Positions 1-11,280 of a stretch of 64,000 nt of DNA are shown piece by piece. The translations under genes and the position numbers were made by a program. How positions within the stretch are numbered: position 1 is the stretch's first letter; each line of letters begins with the position of its first letter. Where the stretch lies: NCBI GenBank assembly GCA_036897095.1, contig JAYMSP010000003.1, positions 1-64,000 of the forward strand, read 5' to 3'. Below the pieces are notes generated by a model. The model saw only the letters and a list, made by a program, of their open reading frames with translations. It had not been told where the DNA came from and did no database searches. The DNA comes from Plantago elongata. Taxonomy: Eukaryota > Streptophyta > Magnoliopsida > Lamiales > Plantaginaceae.

Positions 1-102
1 AAATATTACCCTATCAACTTACGTCACTTTCAAACATTTTACATTTTTACTGAGCAGAAAAGCAAAACTAATAAGTTCAATTGCACCTGTTTGTTGTTGC
101 AG

Positions 103-585
103 TATATTGGATGGACATCCATCTGAGAGTAAAAGAAATGATTAGATCAGTTTTTGAATCAGCTGCTGCAGTCCATCCAGGAATGCATAGTCCAATGTCA
201 AGGGCCATTTATGGTGTTGATGTCATGGTTGATTCTCATTATCAGCCCAAGTTATTGGAGGTATGATTTAGTCTATACACTCTTAATATATCATCAAGGA
301 AAGAGAACTAGTAAATGTAACTCTGGCCTTATCAAAGCTCTAGTCCTTATGTATGTTGCTCAGCGTGAAGGTTATGGCTGTCATTTGTGAGCAGACCAGA
401 TCAATTTAGTCTCCGAATCATAATAGTTGTTTCAAATGCAGGTTACTTATTGCCCTGACTGTAACCGAGCATGCAAATATGATACTGAATCACTTTCTGG
501 GAAGCCAATTTTAGCAAGCGAGTTTTTCAACGATGTATTTGGCTGTCTCTTCCTGAATGACACCACTAATGTATCCCCACTGTAA
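103..585 (+). CDS. TTLL12: Tubulin-tyrosine ligase-like protein (TTLL12 type), 3' end only
   Basis: Partial gene: the start lies before the window. Two coding exons are visible, 103-260 (after a TTGCAG acceptor) and 442-585 ending in TAA; the intron 261-441 has GT-AG ends and the join is in phase. The translation contains YGVDVMVD and YQPKLLEV, then CPDCNRAC and FFNDVFGCLF. This matches my recollection of the end of the TTL domain in the plant TTLL12 orthologue, a large protein that pairs an N-terminal SET-like region with a TTL ATP-grasp domain. In the family the LLEV/TYCPDC end closes the ATP-grasp fold. TTLL12 proteins are tied to tubulin and histone modification, though ligase activity is disputed. 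Bases 1-102 are intron. It converges on the minus-strand gene ending at 1100. Confidence 0.8.
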
Positions 586-1099
586 CCGGACTGTAGTCTC
601 AAGTAAGGTTTTGTTCTTTATGATTTGGCTTCATGGACAAGAGATAGATGCTTCCATTGAGGTCTGATTTGTTCACTGAGATCTAAAGGTACTCCTAATT
701 GTTCGTCTCACTCAGGCCAGACACCAGTTCTACCTTATTCAAGGGAAATTAAACATCTGTTTGCTTAACAAAAGTCTCATATGTGTTTTTCTTTTTGACT
801 GGCATTTGAATACTTAACTAATCTGAATTTTAGTACTTTGGTTGGTTCTCTTGTATTTGTGCTTCATAAATCATAATCCCTTGCTATGAAATATAACTTT
901 TCTGTACAAGCTGCAAAGCCTCCGGGAGGTAAGAGCAGTCAGATCATGTACAATTTTTTCCTCTTCTTAAACATACTTATCCTACGGCAATGATCACCCC
1001 AATTGCTATCATATCATCAAAAACAAAGAATGTGAAAACCTGCGGCAAATGGACAGACAATCTACAACAAATATAATTCTCCAAAAGAGAACATAATTG
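586..1099. other. 3' flanks of two convergent genes
   Basis: This stretch lies between the stop codons of the TTLL12-type gene (+) and the FIP1-like gene (-). It must hold both 3' untranslated regions. It is AT-rich and I see no gene, repeat or structured RNA in it. Confidence 0.6.
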
Positions 1100-4000
1100 T
1101 CAGTCCAATTGCAAATTTGTTTCAACTTGTTCCTGCGTTACTTGCCCCCTAAATATTGTAAGTTTCTTCTGTAGTTCCAAATTCGACATGCGTTCAGCTT
1201 CCAGTGCACGTTCAAGCTTTTACCATGCAACAAAGAAAACACAGGTTGGGTTTATCATAGAAAGAAAAAGCAAGAAAGGACACGGCACATGCAAATATTT
1301 AAGACTCTGCACTACCTTGGCGGCTCTTGCGCTCCATTCTCCTAATATGGCTCTGAGCCTTTCGTTCTCCTCGACATACTGTGGAAAAGTCCAAATCAAA
1401 TCAGGGATTACCATGATTAAGTGTAATTCTGTTGATTGTTAACTTTCTGATTGAGCAAAAATGGACTGCACAACAACCTTCTGATATTACAGTAACTTAT
1501 TGAGATGCTATTGTGAAGATGTTAATTACAAAACAATCATGCATGGAAATTATAATAGAGGGAGAGACGGTTTCCATTTAGTTTATAGTATATATCATCA
1601 CATTTACCTGGCTATTTGTACTGCGAACACGATGAATTTCTGAGTCTCTCTCAGCAATCAGAGACCGCGCAAGACTTAGTTCAGACTGCAATTGATTCAT
1701 CTGCAACATGAGACGTATTCATTTGAATATAAATTCAACATATAAATTCAATATTCAACTTACAGTGAACCATAAATTTCAAAGAAATCAACGGAAAGAA
1801 GATAATCAGTTCAGTCATTGTGGACAGAGTTTATAAGCTATTACCTCCGCTGAAAGTGTCCGTAATTCTTGATCACGAGCTGCTAATAAATGAGCTAGAT
1901 CAACCTGCATGGCCAGAATCTCTAAACTATGTCAAGCCCCAAAATCAAAAGGATACCAACCAAAGATATCAAGCCAGATAAAATTGGAGAAGTATGTATG
2001 TAGTTGTAGGCCATTGAATGTTCTAGCGTGGATTGCAACTTACGGATGTAAAACTACGAACAAGGAGCAGCTGATTCGATTACCTTAGCAGCATCTCAAA
2101 CCTTTGTGAAATTAATTATCATGAAAGAGACAACCCTAGCAATTTTTGGATAATGTACGTGTGCCATGTATACAGTAAGAGCTCAGGTTCTAACATTGAA
2201 TAAGCAGGTGTGCCACTAGTTGCAGGAAAATAAGAACATACTGAACTCACTAATGCTGGCAGGAACAAAGATGAGGATGGAGATATGGCATTGGAAAGAT
2301 AGAGATAGAGATAAGTGTCAATCCATGGAAACTTATATGTGGACATTCTTTTACAAGGACTAGAAGGTGGAGCCAACCAAAGACTGAAGATATGTGTATT
2401 TACAATATTATCAGTTGGTCATGCATCGCGATAATGCGACATGGAGAAATTGTACAACCACCCATGGAATCTTTTCTTCTCTTTTGGGTAGTTTTCTTGG
2501 TATCCAATCACTACTAGTGCAAACAGGGGACCACCAAAACTTACTCAAATATTTTGTGTGCGTCTGTGTGTGTGTTTTTTTTTGTGGGGGGGGGGGGGGG
2601 GGGGGGGGGGGATGTTCCTCAAAGGCTCAAACCCCAACCCCCATGCACGTAAGTACACGATGCATGCCATACATGTAAATCAATACAAGGATGATAATTA
2701 CCTGAGGGGTGCTCCCATCATCAGTTCTTTCATACTTGCTTAAGCATTCCTGCAATCTAAGAATCTGCAAGGACGAGATGATCAGACATCATATACACCG
2801 AAAGATCAACGCAAATCTACTATATAGCATGTCATTGCTTTATGTCTCCCATTTCAAGCTCCAAAGTGAACCCATATGAGAAGTGAAAAACCAATTTCGA
2901 TTAGTAGGTAGCCTCAATCATTAAAAAAATGAATTACATAACCACCAAGAACCACGTCGGACCAAATATAATTCAATTCCATTCACCATTTACCTCCTCA
3001 CTCAGGAAGTGAAGGTTTTCTCTCTGATACTGCAACAAGGCCATCTGCTGATCAGATAGACGTCCACCGTCATAATACCTATGACAATGAAATGACACAT
3101 TTGAATCAATTAATAGAACTGCACAATTTTATTTATCAAGGTGCCAAAGCAGCAAATCAGGAAATATAGACACGTATACTAGTACTTTCATTCTGATTAA
3201 ATAAACAAGATTTGGATATTGTACAGTAGAAATTCATTTGACATATAAAAAGGAGAGATATTACACTAAGATGGGCATTTGATGCTTAATTAATTGTCTA
3301 GTGTGATTTGGAGTCACTTAACCTCTTTGTGATTTGATTGTTACAGTCTTACAGAACTTGGATTATGATACTGACTACAGATTTGATGTGTTTGGTGTGA
3401 TTTGAAGTTACTTAACACTTAAATTGGAAAAAGAAAGTTCCATTGTTGGCAATCTTCCTTGTTTAATGCCAATTGCCACATCCCACATGCTGTACTCTGC
3501 TCCTTTGGCATTAATATGATTTATATGTTACTAATAAATATGAGGCATCTCACACAAACAAGCTAGAGTATGATTTTACACTACACATGGAAATTACCAA
3601 TTACAAGGTTCAACTCTTCACAGCAAAAATGATTTATCCAAGAAAAATAAGTATCAATGCATCAATACCTCAAGCCTTCCAAAGGACTTGACTGTTGCAA
3701 AGGTGAATATAGAGAGCTCAAAACATCAGGTTGCGAATTCAAGGAATTGTACTGGTGCACATAACCTGCAGTCACAAAATTTCTTGAGCAGTAAGTTCAA
3801 GACCACATCTCATAGCTCCACAAGTAAAACAATTCAGAGCTTCGAATCTCCCATAGTAGATTCAGTGCCTTTATTATGATCTCACGACGAAGATATTACA
3901 AGCTATCTTTGGTCACATCCGAATATATCTCCAGTTTCAAGCAGGTGACGGCTAAATTTCTCACTCTTACTCAAATCTGAACATCAAGAACTGAGTTATT

Positions 4001-7000
4001 CAGTAATGTTTTTCTCCAGTGATGTCTACAACTGTTAGAGATGTTCTTGGGGCATGTAGATGAAAATTAAGGAATAAATGGAGCACCCGATGGAATAATA
4101 GTCCTAGACTTCTACATGGATCATATAGCATTTATGGAAGAAGAACAATAATAGGTGCTTGGTAAATGGTAAGAATATTGGCTTTCGGACTTAAATATCT
4201 AGATATAATATTGTAAACAGTAGCTAGGAATCCCCCCCTTCCATTGAATCTGGTTTCCTTCTTTCTTTTTATTTCTTTTGTAAACTGTATGCATCTCTTC
4301 TCATAAGTGCAAATTTTCAATTACAAATTGGAAAAAATGAGGTTGTTGACAAACAAGGTTACTCATCATTCACATCCTTTCACGTGTGATTCCAAGACCT
4401 CAAATCAAACCCTTGCGTGATAGTTCAGGTTCCTAGTGGTGAATAAGGTAACCGGACAGAGTCAATTTCCAGTAGTAGCTTTCTCCTAAACGTCTCTAGA
4501 TTAAACTAGTGTTAAACTAACAAGTGACTATATGGGGCAATGTAGTGTTAAATTTTCAAACTCACCAATGTACACACTCATAAAGAAGCCAGCACATGTT
4601 GCTTCAACCAGCATAATAATTCTGCACATTTGGCAGGCAAGAAATTAAGTCAGCAGCAAGATATAGTCTTCTTGTTAATACAACCAAAACATGACTTTGA
4701 AAAATCAGAGTAAAGTATGCATAAATGCACCAGAAACATCCCTAAGCAAGTATTAAATTCAAATGCTAAAGAAAGCTGAACCTATTATTTTGCATGTATT
4801 TACTCAATGAGATCACAAACCGCAATACAACAAAACTGGGGAACACTGTACACTAGTAGCGATAACTCAAAAGCACAAGTAGGTTCACAGAAGCACGTTA
4901 TATAAATTACAGCATGGACTTGAATTGCAAATCTACCCTTCCAACTTAGGGTCTATTGTAAATCACAAAAGTGCATTATGGACTTAAATGAGTTTAAACA
5001 TCAATGTGCTTTGAGAGGCAGACATGAATGAAACTATATTATTAAGAAATGTGCATAAATAAAGTATGAAACATAAGAGGAAAGAAAACTATCATTCATC
5101 AAGACAAAAAAAACATAGTGCAAGCTAAGGCAAGAGAGGTTTAACACTCTACGCCACATCATCGTAGAAAGCTGCCTTACCAAGGTTTGTAAATTCCTCT
5201 ATTAATCTAGCTCTATACTAAGGGTGGGAATATTCTAGAAATTTCGTCTATTCCCGTGTTGCATGCACTCCCTACTGTGCCGCTAAGGCTGCATACTCAC
5301 ATTCTTTCTCAGTCTTTTTTTTTAGAATTTTGGTTAACAAAACTATGCGCTGCCACTTCCTAGAATGCGCAAGACTTATAATATCATAATGGATTTGATT
5401 GTTAACACTCTAAACTTATATCATTCAGACATGGATTTGATTGTTAACCTGAGAATCATCGAGATGGAAATAATACTGAAGTGGGGTTTCCAGGCCATGA
5501 TAAGCAGCATAGCAGCAGTTCCTGTAGAAATAATAGGTTCCTGTCTTAGTAAAGAAGTTCTGAACTTTTCTTTGCGGAAAGCAAAATAAGCATTGCAATT
5601 AGATAGAAAAGCTTCTAAGGGGACATGTTTCATCAATACAAAAAAGCTTGAACAAACATAAACATGAATACAAGTAAATAAGTACCATATGCATTAGTTG
5701 CAAATGGCAGGCGAATTATGTGCTTCAACTTTTGGCTGAACCCATAGTAACCCTGAAACGTGATAAGTTTATCACATGTCTCAAACAGCATATTTAACAA
5801 AAATAGATAAAAAAGCAATAACGACATATGACAGTGTTTCTCTTCTTCTATAAGGACCACAGATGCTCAAGACAAACCCGGTAACCAGCATTTGTGGTTT
5901 TAACTCTGTAGTGTCTGAACTCTTAATCTAATGCAATGTCTCATACCAAGTTCCCACACCTTGCGTCCAATAGGAAGTCACATTTTGATTCATAAGTCGT
6001 AAAATTTACATCAAAAACTTCAAATATTTGCTCTTGATATGAATGATCCATACCCTCGCATTTTTTTGTCCTGTGACTTTAATACTATTAGATGAAGTGG
6101 ACACAGGAGTACATTCTATATCTCCCTCCAATGTTAATCCTTAAACTCATTCACAGTTTCGTTTTTTTGACAAGATTTCCTTATGACTTGGAGGATAATT
6201 CAATTAAGATATAAGACAGTAAATGAATTACCTGTAGACGTATCTTTTTGACTTGGTACACCAGATACTGCTGAAAGATGCCTGTAATTCGGAGAAGATA
6301 TCTTAGGCATCATAACAGATCATCAGAGTTCAATATTGCCCTACTGCCTTACATACATTGGCATAAAATTTTAATTTCTTAGAAATTAAGTCTGTTGAAG
6401 ATAGAGAAGGATGACTTGAAGTAAAGTTTTCTGAGGGACCTGTGACAACAAGAAGAATTACAGCACAGCTACAAAGTAGAAGAGGAACCAATTCTTCTAC
6501 TGATTGAAGTATCCATGTGGCTCCCACAGCCAGAATCGCATAACCTGTCTAGAAGCAAATGAAACTCAGATTTCAACAAGTAACACAGCCTTTTGCATCA
6601 TATAGGGGACGCAACCACAAACAAAAACTTGCCAGTAGTAGACAATAGAAGACGCTTCCAAATATCTGAGTGGGCTTCCGGTGACCAAATAAAGGTGCCT
6701 CTTCGAGTATGTCAAGGAACCTGGGAAAGACACCTCAAGGATCAGAGACTAGGGCATAGAATGCATTATTTTTATATTCATAAAATATGCCTCAACCTCC
6801 CGGACTTTCCATAGCATATTATTTTTACAAATGAAACAGGACTAAATTTAGAAGTTATTGGGCACAGTGCGAAGATTGGATGCCGACAAAAACAAGGAGA
6901 AGTAACTGCAATCCATACACGATCTGATCCAAATCATTCAAATGAAGTTCACTCATTGAATACTAATACACCATCTGTTTTAATGTAGTAGCATGTTAAA

Positions 7001-7684
7001 AGTCTAGAACATTCTCCACATGGTTATCTAGATCATCAAACTGTAACCGAATCATAAAATTCAGACATATATATAGCCCAGGCTACTTCTGTAAATGAAA
7101 ATATTAGAAAATACAAGGCTAATACAGTTTTACCCATAAATTCCTTCGCAACAGGGAAAACATGGCCACTATGGAAAGTGGAAACAACGAGTAGTTTTAG
7201 GTTATAATGCTGCTGGTAATGGATCACAGAAAACATGATTGTAGGTTCTTCTCAGAAGATATAAACAGGTACAACAGTGACGAAACTTAGTTCGATTCGT
7301 GCAGCATTTCTCCAGCTCTTCATCTATACTCGAGCAAACTTGCTACTCAACTAAACTAAGTATCGGTTTATGTCTGTAATTTCGCGCATATGATAAGCAT
7401 AGATTAGAGAGAGTCGGATGACAACAGAATGCTTGTAACAATTAGATATCCAAATCAAAAGCACAACATAGCCGAGCTGACAATCAACAATTAGGAAATT
7501 CAACAGTAAACGCAAAATTCCAACTCGGATTAGGTTTACAGAACAACAATTTTGCAGCCTAATGAAAAAACTTAGATGTAAACTAGCAGAGGAAATAACG
7601 ATTGGTGCTGGTTTCGAAGAAATCTCACAAGTTATTTTCGTCTGGAGCGGAATATGACGAAGAGTGCCTGTCCACCATTGACAT
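1100..7684 (-). CDS. Multi-pass membrane protein with C-terminal coiled coil (FIP1-like, tentative)
   Basis: Fourteen exons, in coding order: 7684-7629, 6720-6629, 6544-6440, 6281-6232, 5752-5686, 5521-5449, 4621-4566, 3765-3669, 3078-2994, 2764-2702, 1904-1845, 1700-1608, 1378-1316, 1216-1100. All introns are GT-AG, all phases join, and the product is 358 residues. The N-terminal half is hydrophobic, with likely membrane segments near residues 38-60, 66-86, 123-140 and 142-165. The C-terminal part (about 205-345) is a strongly charged heptad-like coiled coil with blocks such as QYVEENERLRAIL. This architecture and length resemble the plant protein annotated FIP1 (FRIGIDA-interacting protein 1) and have a TMEM192-like feel, but the name is from memory and not secure. 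What is seen: membrane segments plus coiled coil. Function, including any flowering-time role, is inference. Confidence 0.75.
2586..2611. repeat. Homopolymer G(26) tract inside an intron
   Basis: A run of 26 G on the plus strand, preceded by a short GT repeat and a T run, sits in the intron between exons 2764-2702 and 1904-1845 of the FIP1-like gene. In the pre-mRNA it would be a C tract; the non-template DNA strand could form G-quadruplexes. Length may be inexact, since sequencing through such tracts is error-prone. Confidence 0.85.
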
Positions 7685-9286
7685 TTGTGCTCTCAGTTGC
7701 CTTGCTCAAATCATTACTGCTACTGATTCAACAGTGTTTGTGTTTGTTTTCTCACCTTGAATTCGATTTCTTCAGGAATAAACAACAGAGGTTTGTTGAT
7801 TGGCAGAGAGAGAGTCAAGAAGACGTCAAATTGCAATCAGCTCCCGTAACGTTTTCATCGATGGAAAGTTTATTTCACATTATGACCTATTCTTTGTGAA
7901 ATTACTGAATATGCTCATTTTCTTCTACAGAAAAATGATATTAGGTGTTTTTTAAGTACTATTCCTTGTAAATTTGGTTCAAAATTCCAAATAGTTTGAT
8001 TGAAGTAATTATTTTATATGCAAACCTAACTGATATGTTTTATTTTGACGTAAAAAACCTAATGCATTTCTCAACATTCAATATTAACTTTTCAAATATA
8101 CCATATCATCGTTTTTCATATCTACCTACAAACATTACATGTTTTTATTTAAAATCGTGTATTAATACAAATGTACATTACCTGCATTTCTATTTGTTCA
8201 TTAAATTGTAGTATGAGATGAGAATTCATAATGAATGATGAATCACAAAATTGGCTAATAATGCTGCTATGGTTCTGGAAGTTTTACATCAGTGATCCGC
8301 TTAAGAACTTAGGAAAACTCGGTGATTTCAACACCCCTGTGATGAAATGTGTTACTTTTGATCGGAACATAAGACACTAGCTAATAATAAAGGACTATAG
8401 ATTTGAGTTAACAGCCTTCTTCAAGTGTGAGCTATGATCAGACAAGGTAGCTTAAACTGCGCACATTGTAACATAAGGTGTTCTTGAAGATTGACTGCCC
8501 AATGAATCAACTTCTTGATAATACCTTGGCGACTGCAAAGTGCAAACAACTATGCCAATCCTGTTCAGGTGCAATTCTGTTTACTGAACATATCCAGTTT
8601 CAAGTACTTTGCCTCGATTAGTGCCTTACCTCGTCAACAATTTGGTTTTCATTAAGCTGCCCAAAATTGATCTATGAAATACGATAAGTACCGTCTGCTG
8701 GACAAGCCTTGTTCGATACCAGTACCAAATTTTCTAAACCTGTGATCAATATTCAGACACATCAAGATATGCACAAGACCATACATATACAGGTAATTTC
8801 CCATGGAATACTTTGATCAAGCTAAATTGAATTGAACAAAGTTCCATTGGGAATGCATCCTTTGGATTGGTACATCTGAAATACCAAAAAAGCAAAGGTG
8901 ATATGCTCCAATCTCAATAATGCATCCTTTGGAAACACAGAAACACAGCCCAGAGACATAGTTTGCGAAGAAAAAAAAGTTTAAAATGAGAAATCGAGTT
9001 GTATTCAAATTCAGAAACGTGCTGGAAAAGGTTTACGAGCTAGGACACCTCGTCACCTCCTGTTCTGCATTAATATACTTTCTACTTCAAAACAAAAGAT
9101 CGAAACCATATCCATGATTCATAATTTTATTTAACTTTCAATAATAGCATATAACTGTCAAAGACTTGAAGAAATATAAGTAGCTAGTAAAACATGAGAC
9201 ATAACATGAAACACTTAATCTAAGAGGTTTAATAGCTAGCTAGTAACCACAAACCAGTCTAGTGCAAATCTAGCTACCTCAGTGGC
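7685..9286. other. Intergenic: upstream of FIP1-like gene, downstream of ARIADNE copy 1
   Basis: The part next to 7685 is the 5' leader and promoter side of the FIP1-like gene; the part next to 9287 is the 3' flank of the ARIADNE gene. The middle (about 7900-8230) is very AT-rich. Short open frames here have no recognisable domain and I regard none as a gene. Confidence 0.5.
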
Positions 9287-9478
9287 TCAGCGTGCTTGCT
9301 CACACATTCGACATGTGGTTGCAGATTGTAATTTCAAGTAACTGCAGTGAGGACACGCTACATAATACGGATCATCCTGGTTCCCTAAATATGGTGCAAC
9401 GCCAAGCAGACACATAGTGCAAGTGGTTGATGATGGTTTATTCAGGAACGTGCACTGATCGCATGTCCAATCTTGCAC
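9287..9478 (-). other. Out-of-frame RanBP2-type zinc fingers of ARIADNE copy 1
   Basis: Overlapping the last codons of the ARIADNE frame, but in another frame, lie two Cys4 fingers of the RanBP2/NZF type. The first reads WTCDQCTF...TTCTMC and the second CPHCSY...TTCRMC, followed by a stop. In the two neighbouring copies a single finger of this type (WECTHCTY in copy 2, WVCDNCTY in copy 3) is fused in frame to the end of the ligase. Here a one-base frame difference near 9476-9484 separates it, so conceptual translation of the main frame ends in unrelated residues. NZF fingers often bind ubiquitin. Either this copy truly lost its finger, a small intron restores the frame, or the assembly has an error. 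Confidence 0.7.
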
Positions 9479-11058
9479 TCATGAGCCTTTGTAGTTGGTG
9501 CCCCGATGATCAGAGAAGACGAATTACCATTACGCTTACTAGTTTCTCCTTGTGAATCAATGTCTGAAAGACCATAAGCTAATGCTTTCACGAGATTCTC
9601 AAAGTAGCTGCGTGTTACCTTTGTCAAGTCCACAAGTTTTGTGCGAAAAACATTGAAACCTTCTAACTTCTCTTCTTCCTTCGGTTTCAGGTACTTCTTT
9701 AACTCAGTTTCTGCATACTGGTGAAGCCTCTCAAGACCAGCTTCCGCCTGGCCTTGCAAATACTCGAACAGCTGTTTCTTAGTCGATTCTTGTGCAGGTA
9801 AATAGAATCCATAGGCATAAGTCCATTTAAGTACCCTTCTACATTCAACAATTTGATGCCAAGCTTCTACAGTAAACTTCAATTGAGCTTCAGTTTGGCA
9901 AAATTTTTCACTAAGCTTCTCCAGAATATCATTTTGCATTTCATTCAAATCCGCTATCGCCTTTACCCTGGACTTATGATTCGAAGCCCAACGCTCGTAA
10001 TAGTGAGCGTATTTCTCCAAATATTCCTTAGCATTCTCTCTCTTCTCGTCCTCTTTATTAAGAGAGAAACCACTTTCTTGATAGCCATTGCACGCACCAT
10101 TAGGGTGAGGCCATTTTCCGAGACACAGCCAGCAAAACTGAAAATTACAAGGCGCCTTGCAACTCATGTGCATACAACCCAAATTCTTCTCAATCGGGCA
10201 CTTGCAATTAGGACAAGGCTTCGTAAAGGCCAAAATCCACGTCGTATTCTCTGCCTCTGAGCTATTTTTCAACTTCCAGTTAGACACAGTCTCACAGTCC
10301 ACCGGCATGTGAGCCTCTTCTGAACAATTCCAACAAAATCCACTCGAACAGCCGCAAACAACATCGTATCCTGATTCACTATCACCATCATGCAACTCAA
10401 CAACATAATCACAACCAGGAGCAGGACACCACTTAATAGCACTGTTGTTTTCAACATAAGACCTAATCAGATAACCATTGTACTTGGCCTGATCCTTGCA
10501 ATCTAATCCGAACTTATCAATCACATCCTTGCCTACCTTGGCAAAGCAGGTCGGCTCGGGACACCTGAGCAACAAGCAACCAGGGCCATCGTTTATGGCC
10601 ATGGTAACATAACATATCCAGCATTCATCACAAAAGTAATGTCCACATCCTAGACAAGTAGCCTTGTTAGAATACCTTTTCTCAAAGCATATACCACAAT
10701 TGATCTTAGGTTTTTTACTATCTCGAGACTTGCCACTAGTTACCTCATTATTCCAAAGTATACCAACAGCTTTTCGAACACGTTCTTCATCCGAAATCCA
10801 TTCCTCTTTGGCAAGATCAGGTTTCCACTTGTAATGGCATAGAAGTAAACATGCTGATTCTTTAGAGATCTCAAGCACATTAGAAACCTCTGTAATATCG
10901 TCTGCCTGCCTTTGTTTGATATCTTCTTCCTTCAAGACCATATAGTTTTTGGGTTCATCTGTTATGGGACAAATACAATCTTCCTCGTCGGAATAATCAT
11001 AGCTGTGATCGGTGTAGTATTCGTCTGAATCATAGATAGTTTTGTCCTTAGAGTCCAT
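9442..11058 (-). CDS. ARIADNE-type RBR E3 ubiquitin ligase, copy 1
   Basis: Intronless frame of 538 residues. An acidic N-terminus (SDEEDC region) is followed by the UBA-like segment (about 41-100), RING1 from about 121 (CGICFE, then CGHYFCDECW), an IBR domain (about 195-255) and RING2/Rcat from about 282. Rcat has the pattern CPNCKCPIEKNLGC; Cys295 is the expected catalytic cysteine that takes ubiquitin from the E2 before passing it to the substrate. The C-terminal ariadne helical domain follows (YERWASNHKSRVKA, ILKWTYAYG-like block). The last dozen residues (from about CKIGHAIS) look like out-of-frame reading of a zinc finger; see 9287-9478. The gene is transcribed in the same direction as two paralogues further right. 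Family assignment is firm; which Arabidopsis ARI it matches is not, so no number is given. Confidence 0.93.
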   Translation of the reverse strand: MDSKDKTIYDSDEYYTDHSYDYSDEEDCICPITDEPKNYMVLKEEDIKQRQADDITEVSNVLEISKESACLLLCHYKWKPDLAKEEWISDEERVRKAVGILWNNEVTSGKSRDSKKPKINCGICFEKRYSNKATCLGCGHYFCDECWICYVTMAINDGPGCLLLRCPEPTCFAKVGKDVIDKFGLDCKDQAKYNGYLIRSYVENNSAIKWCPAPGCDYVVELHDGDSESGYDVVCGCSSGFCWNCSEEAHMPVDCETVSNWKLKNSSEAENTTWILAFTKPCPNCKCPIEKNLGCMHMSCKAPCNFQFCWLCLGKWPHPNGACNGYQESGFSLNKEDEKRENAKEYLEKYAHYYERWASNHKSRVKAIADLNEMQNDILEKLSEKFCQTEAQLKFTVEAWHQIVECRRVLKWTYAYGFYLPAQESTKKQLFEYLQGQAEAGLERLHQYAETELKKYLKPKEEEKLEGFNVFRTKLVDLTKVTRSYFENLVKALAYGLSDIDSQGETSKRNGNSSSLIIGAPTTKAHECKIGHAISARS

Positions 11059-11272
11059 CGGATTGCTTGGAAACAGAACTGTAAAGAAAAACTAAGGTGA
11101 AGAAGAAGAAGAGTCTTTTCAAATGAAGTTGAGAGAATCATAGAGGCTTAGAGCAGACTGCAGAGGATGGCAACTCGAATATGGAACTTGTCTAGGTTAA
11201 ACCTTATAGAAGTCTAGTCTACTACGTTCCATAATATTCGTATTTCTACTTAATTGTTGATCTTTATATATG

Positions 11273-11280
11273 TTGCAACT
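11273..11280 (-). promoter_or_regulatory. Possible TATA box of ARIADNE copy 1
   Basis: TATATAAA on the minus strand, about 215 bases before the ATG at 11058. The position fits a TATA box with a leader of moderate length, but AT-rich surroundings make chance matches likely. Confidence 0.35.

Noticed and set aside
3300-3425. Repeated GTGTGATTTGxAGTxACTTAAC words in a FIP1-like intron
   Set aside because: Two copies of about 22 bases roughly 98 bp apart; too short and isolated to call an element.
9853-10260. Long plus-strand frames opposite all three ARIADNE genes (also 13391-13762 and 19768-20292, up to 174 codons)
   Set aside because: They lie antisense to the conserved RING2/ariadne coding part in the same relative frame. 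Shared codon bias of the sense genes explains them; they show no domain or independent start context.
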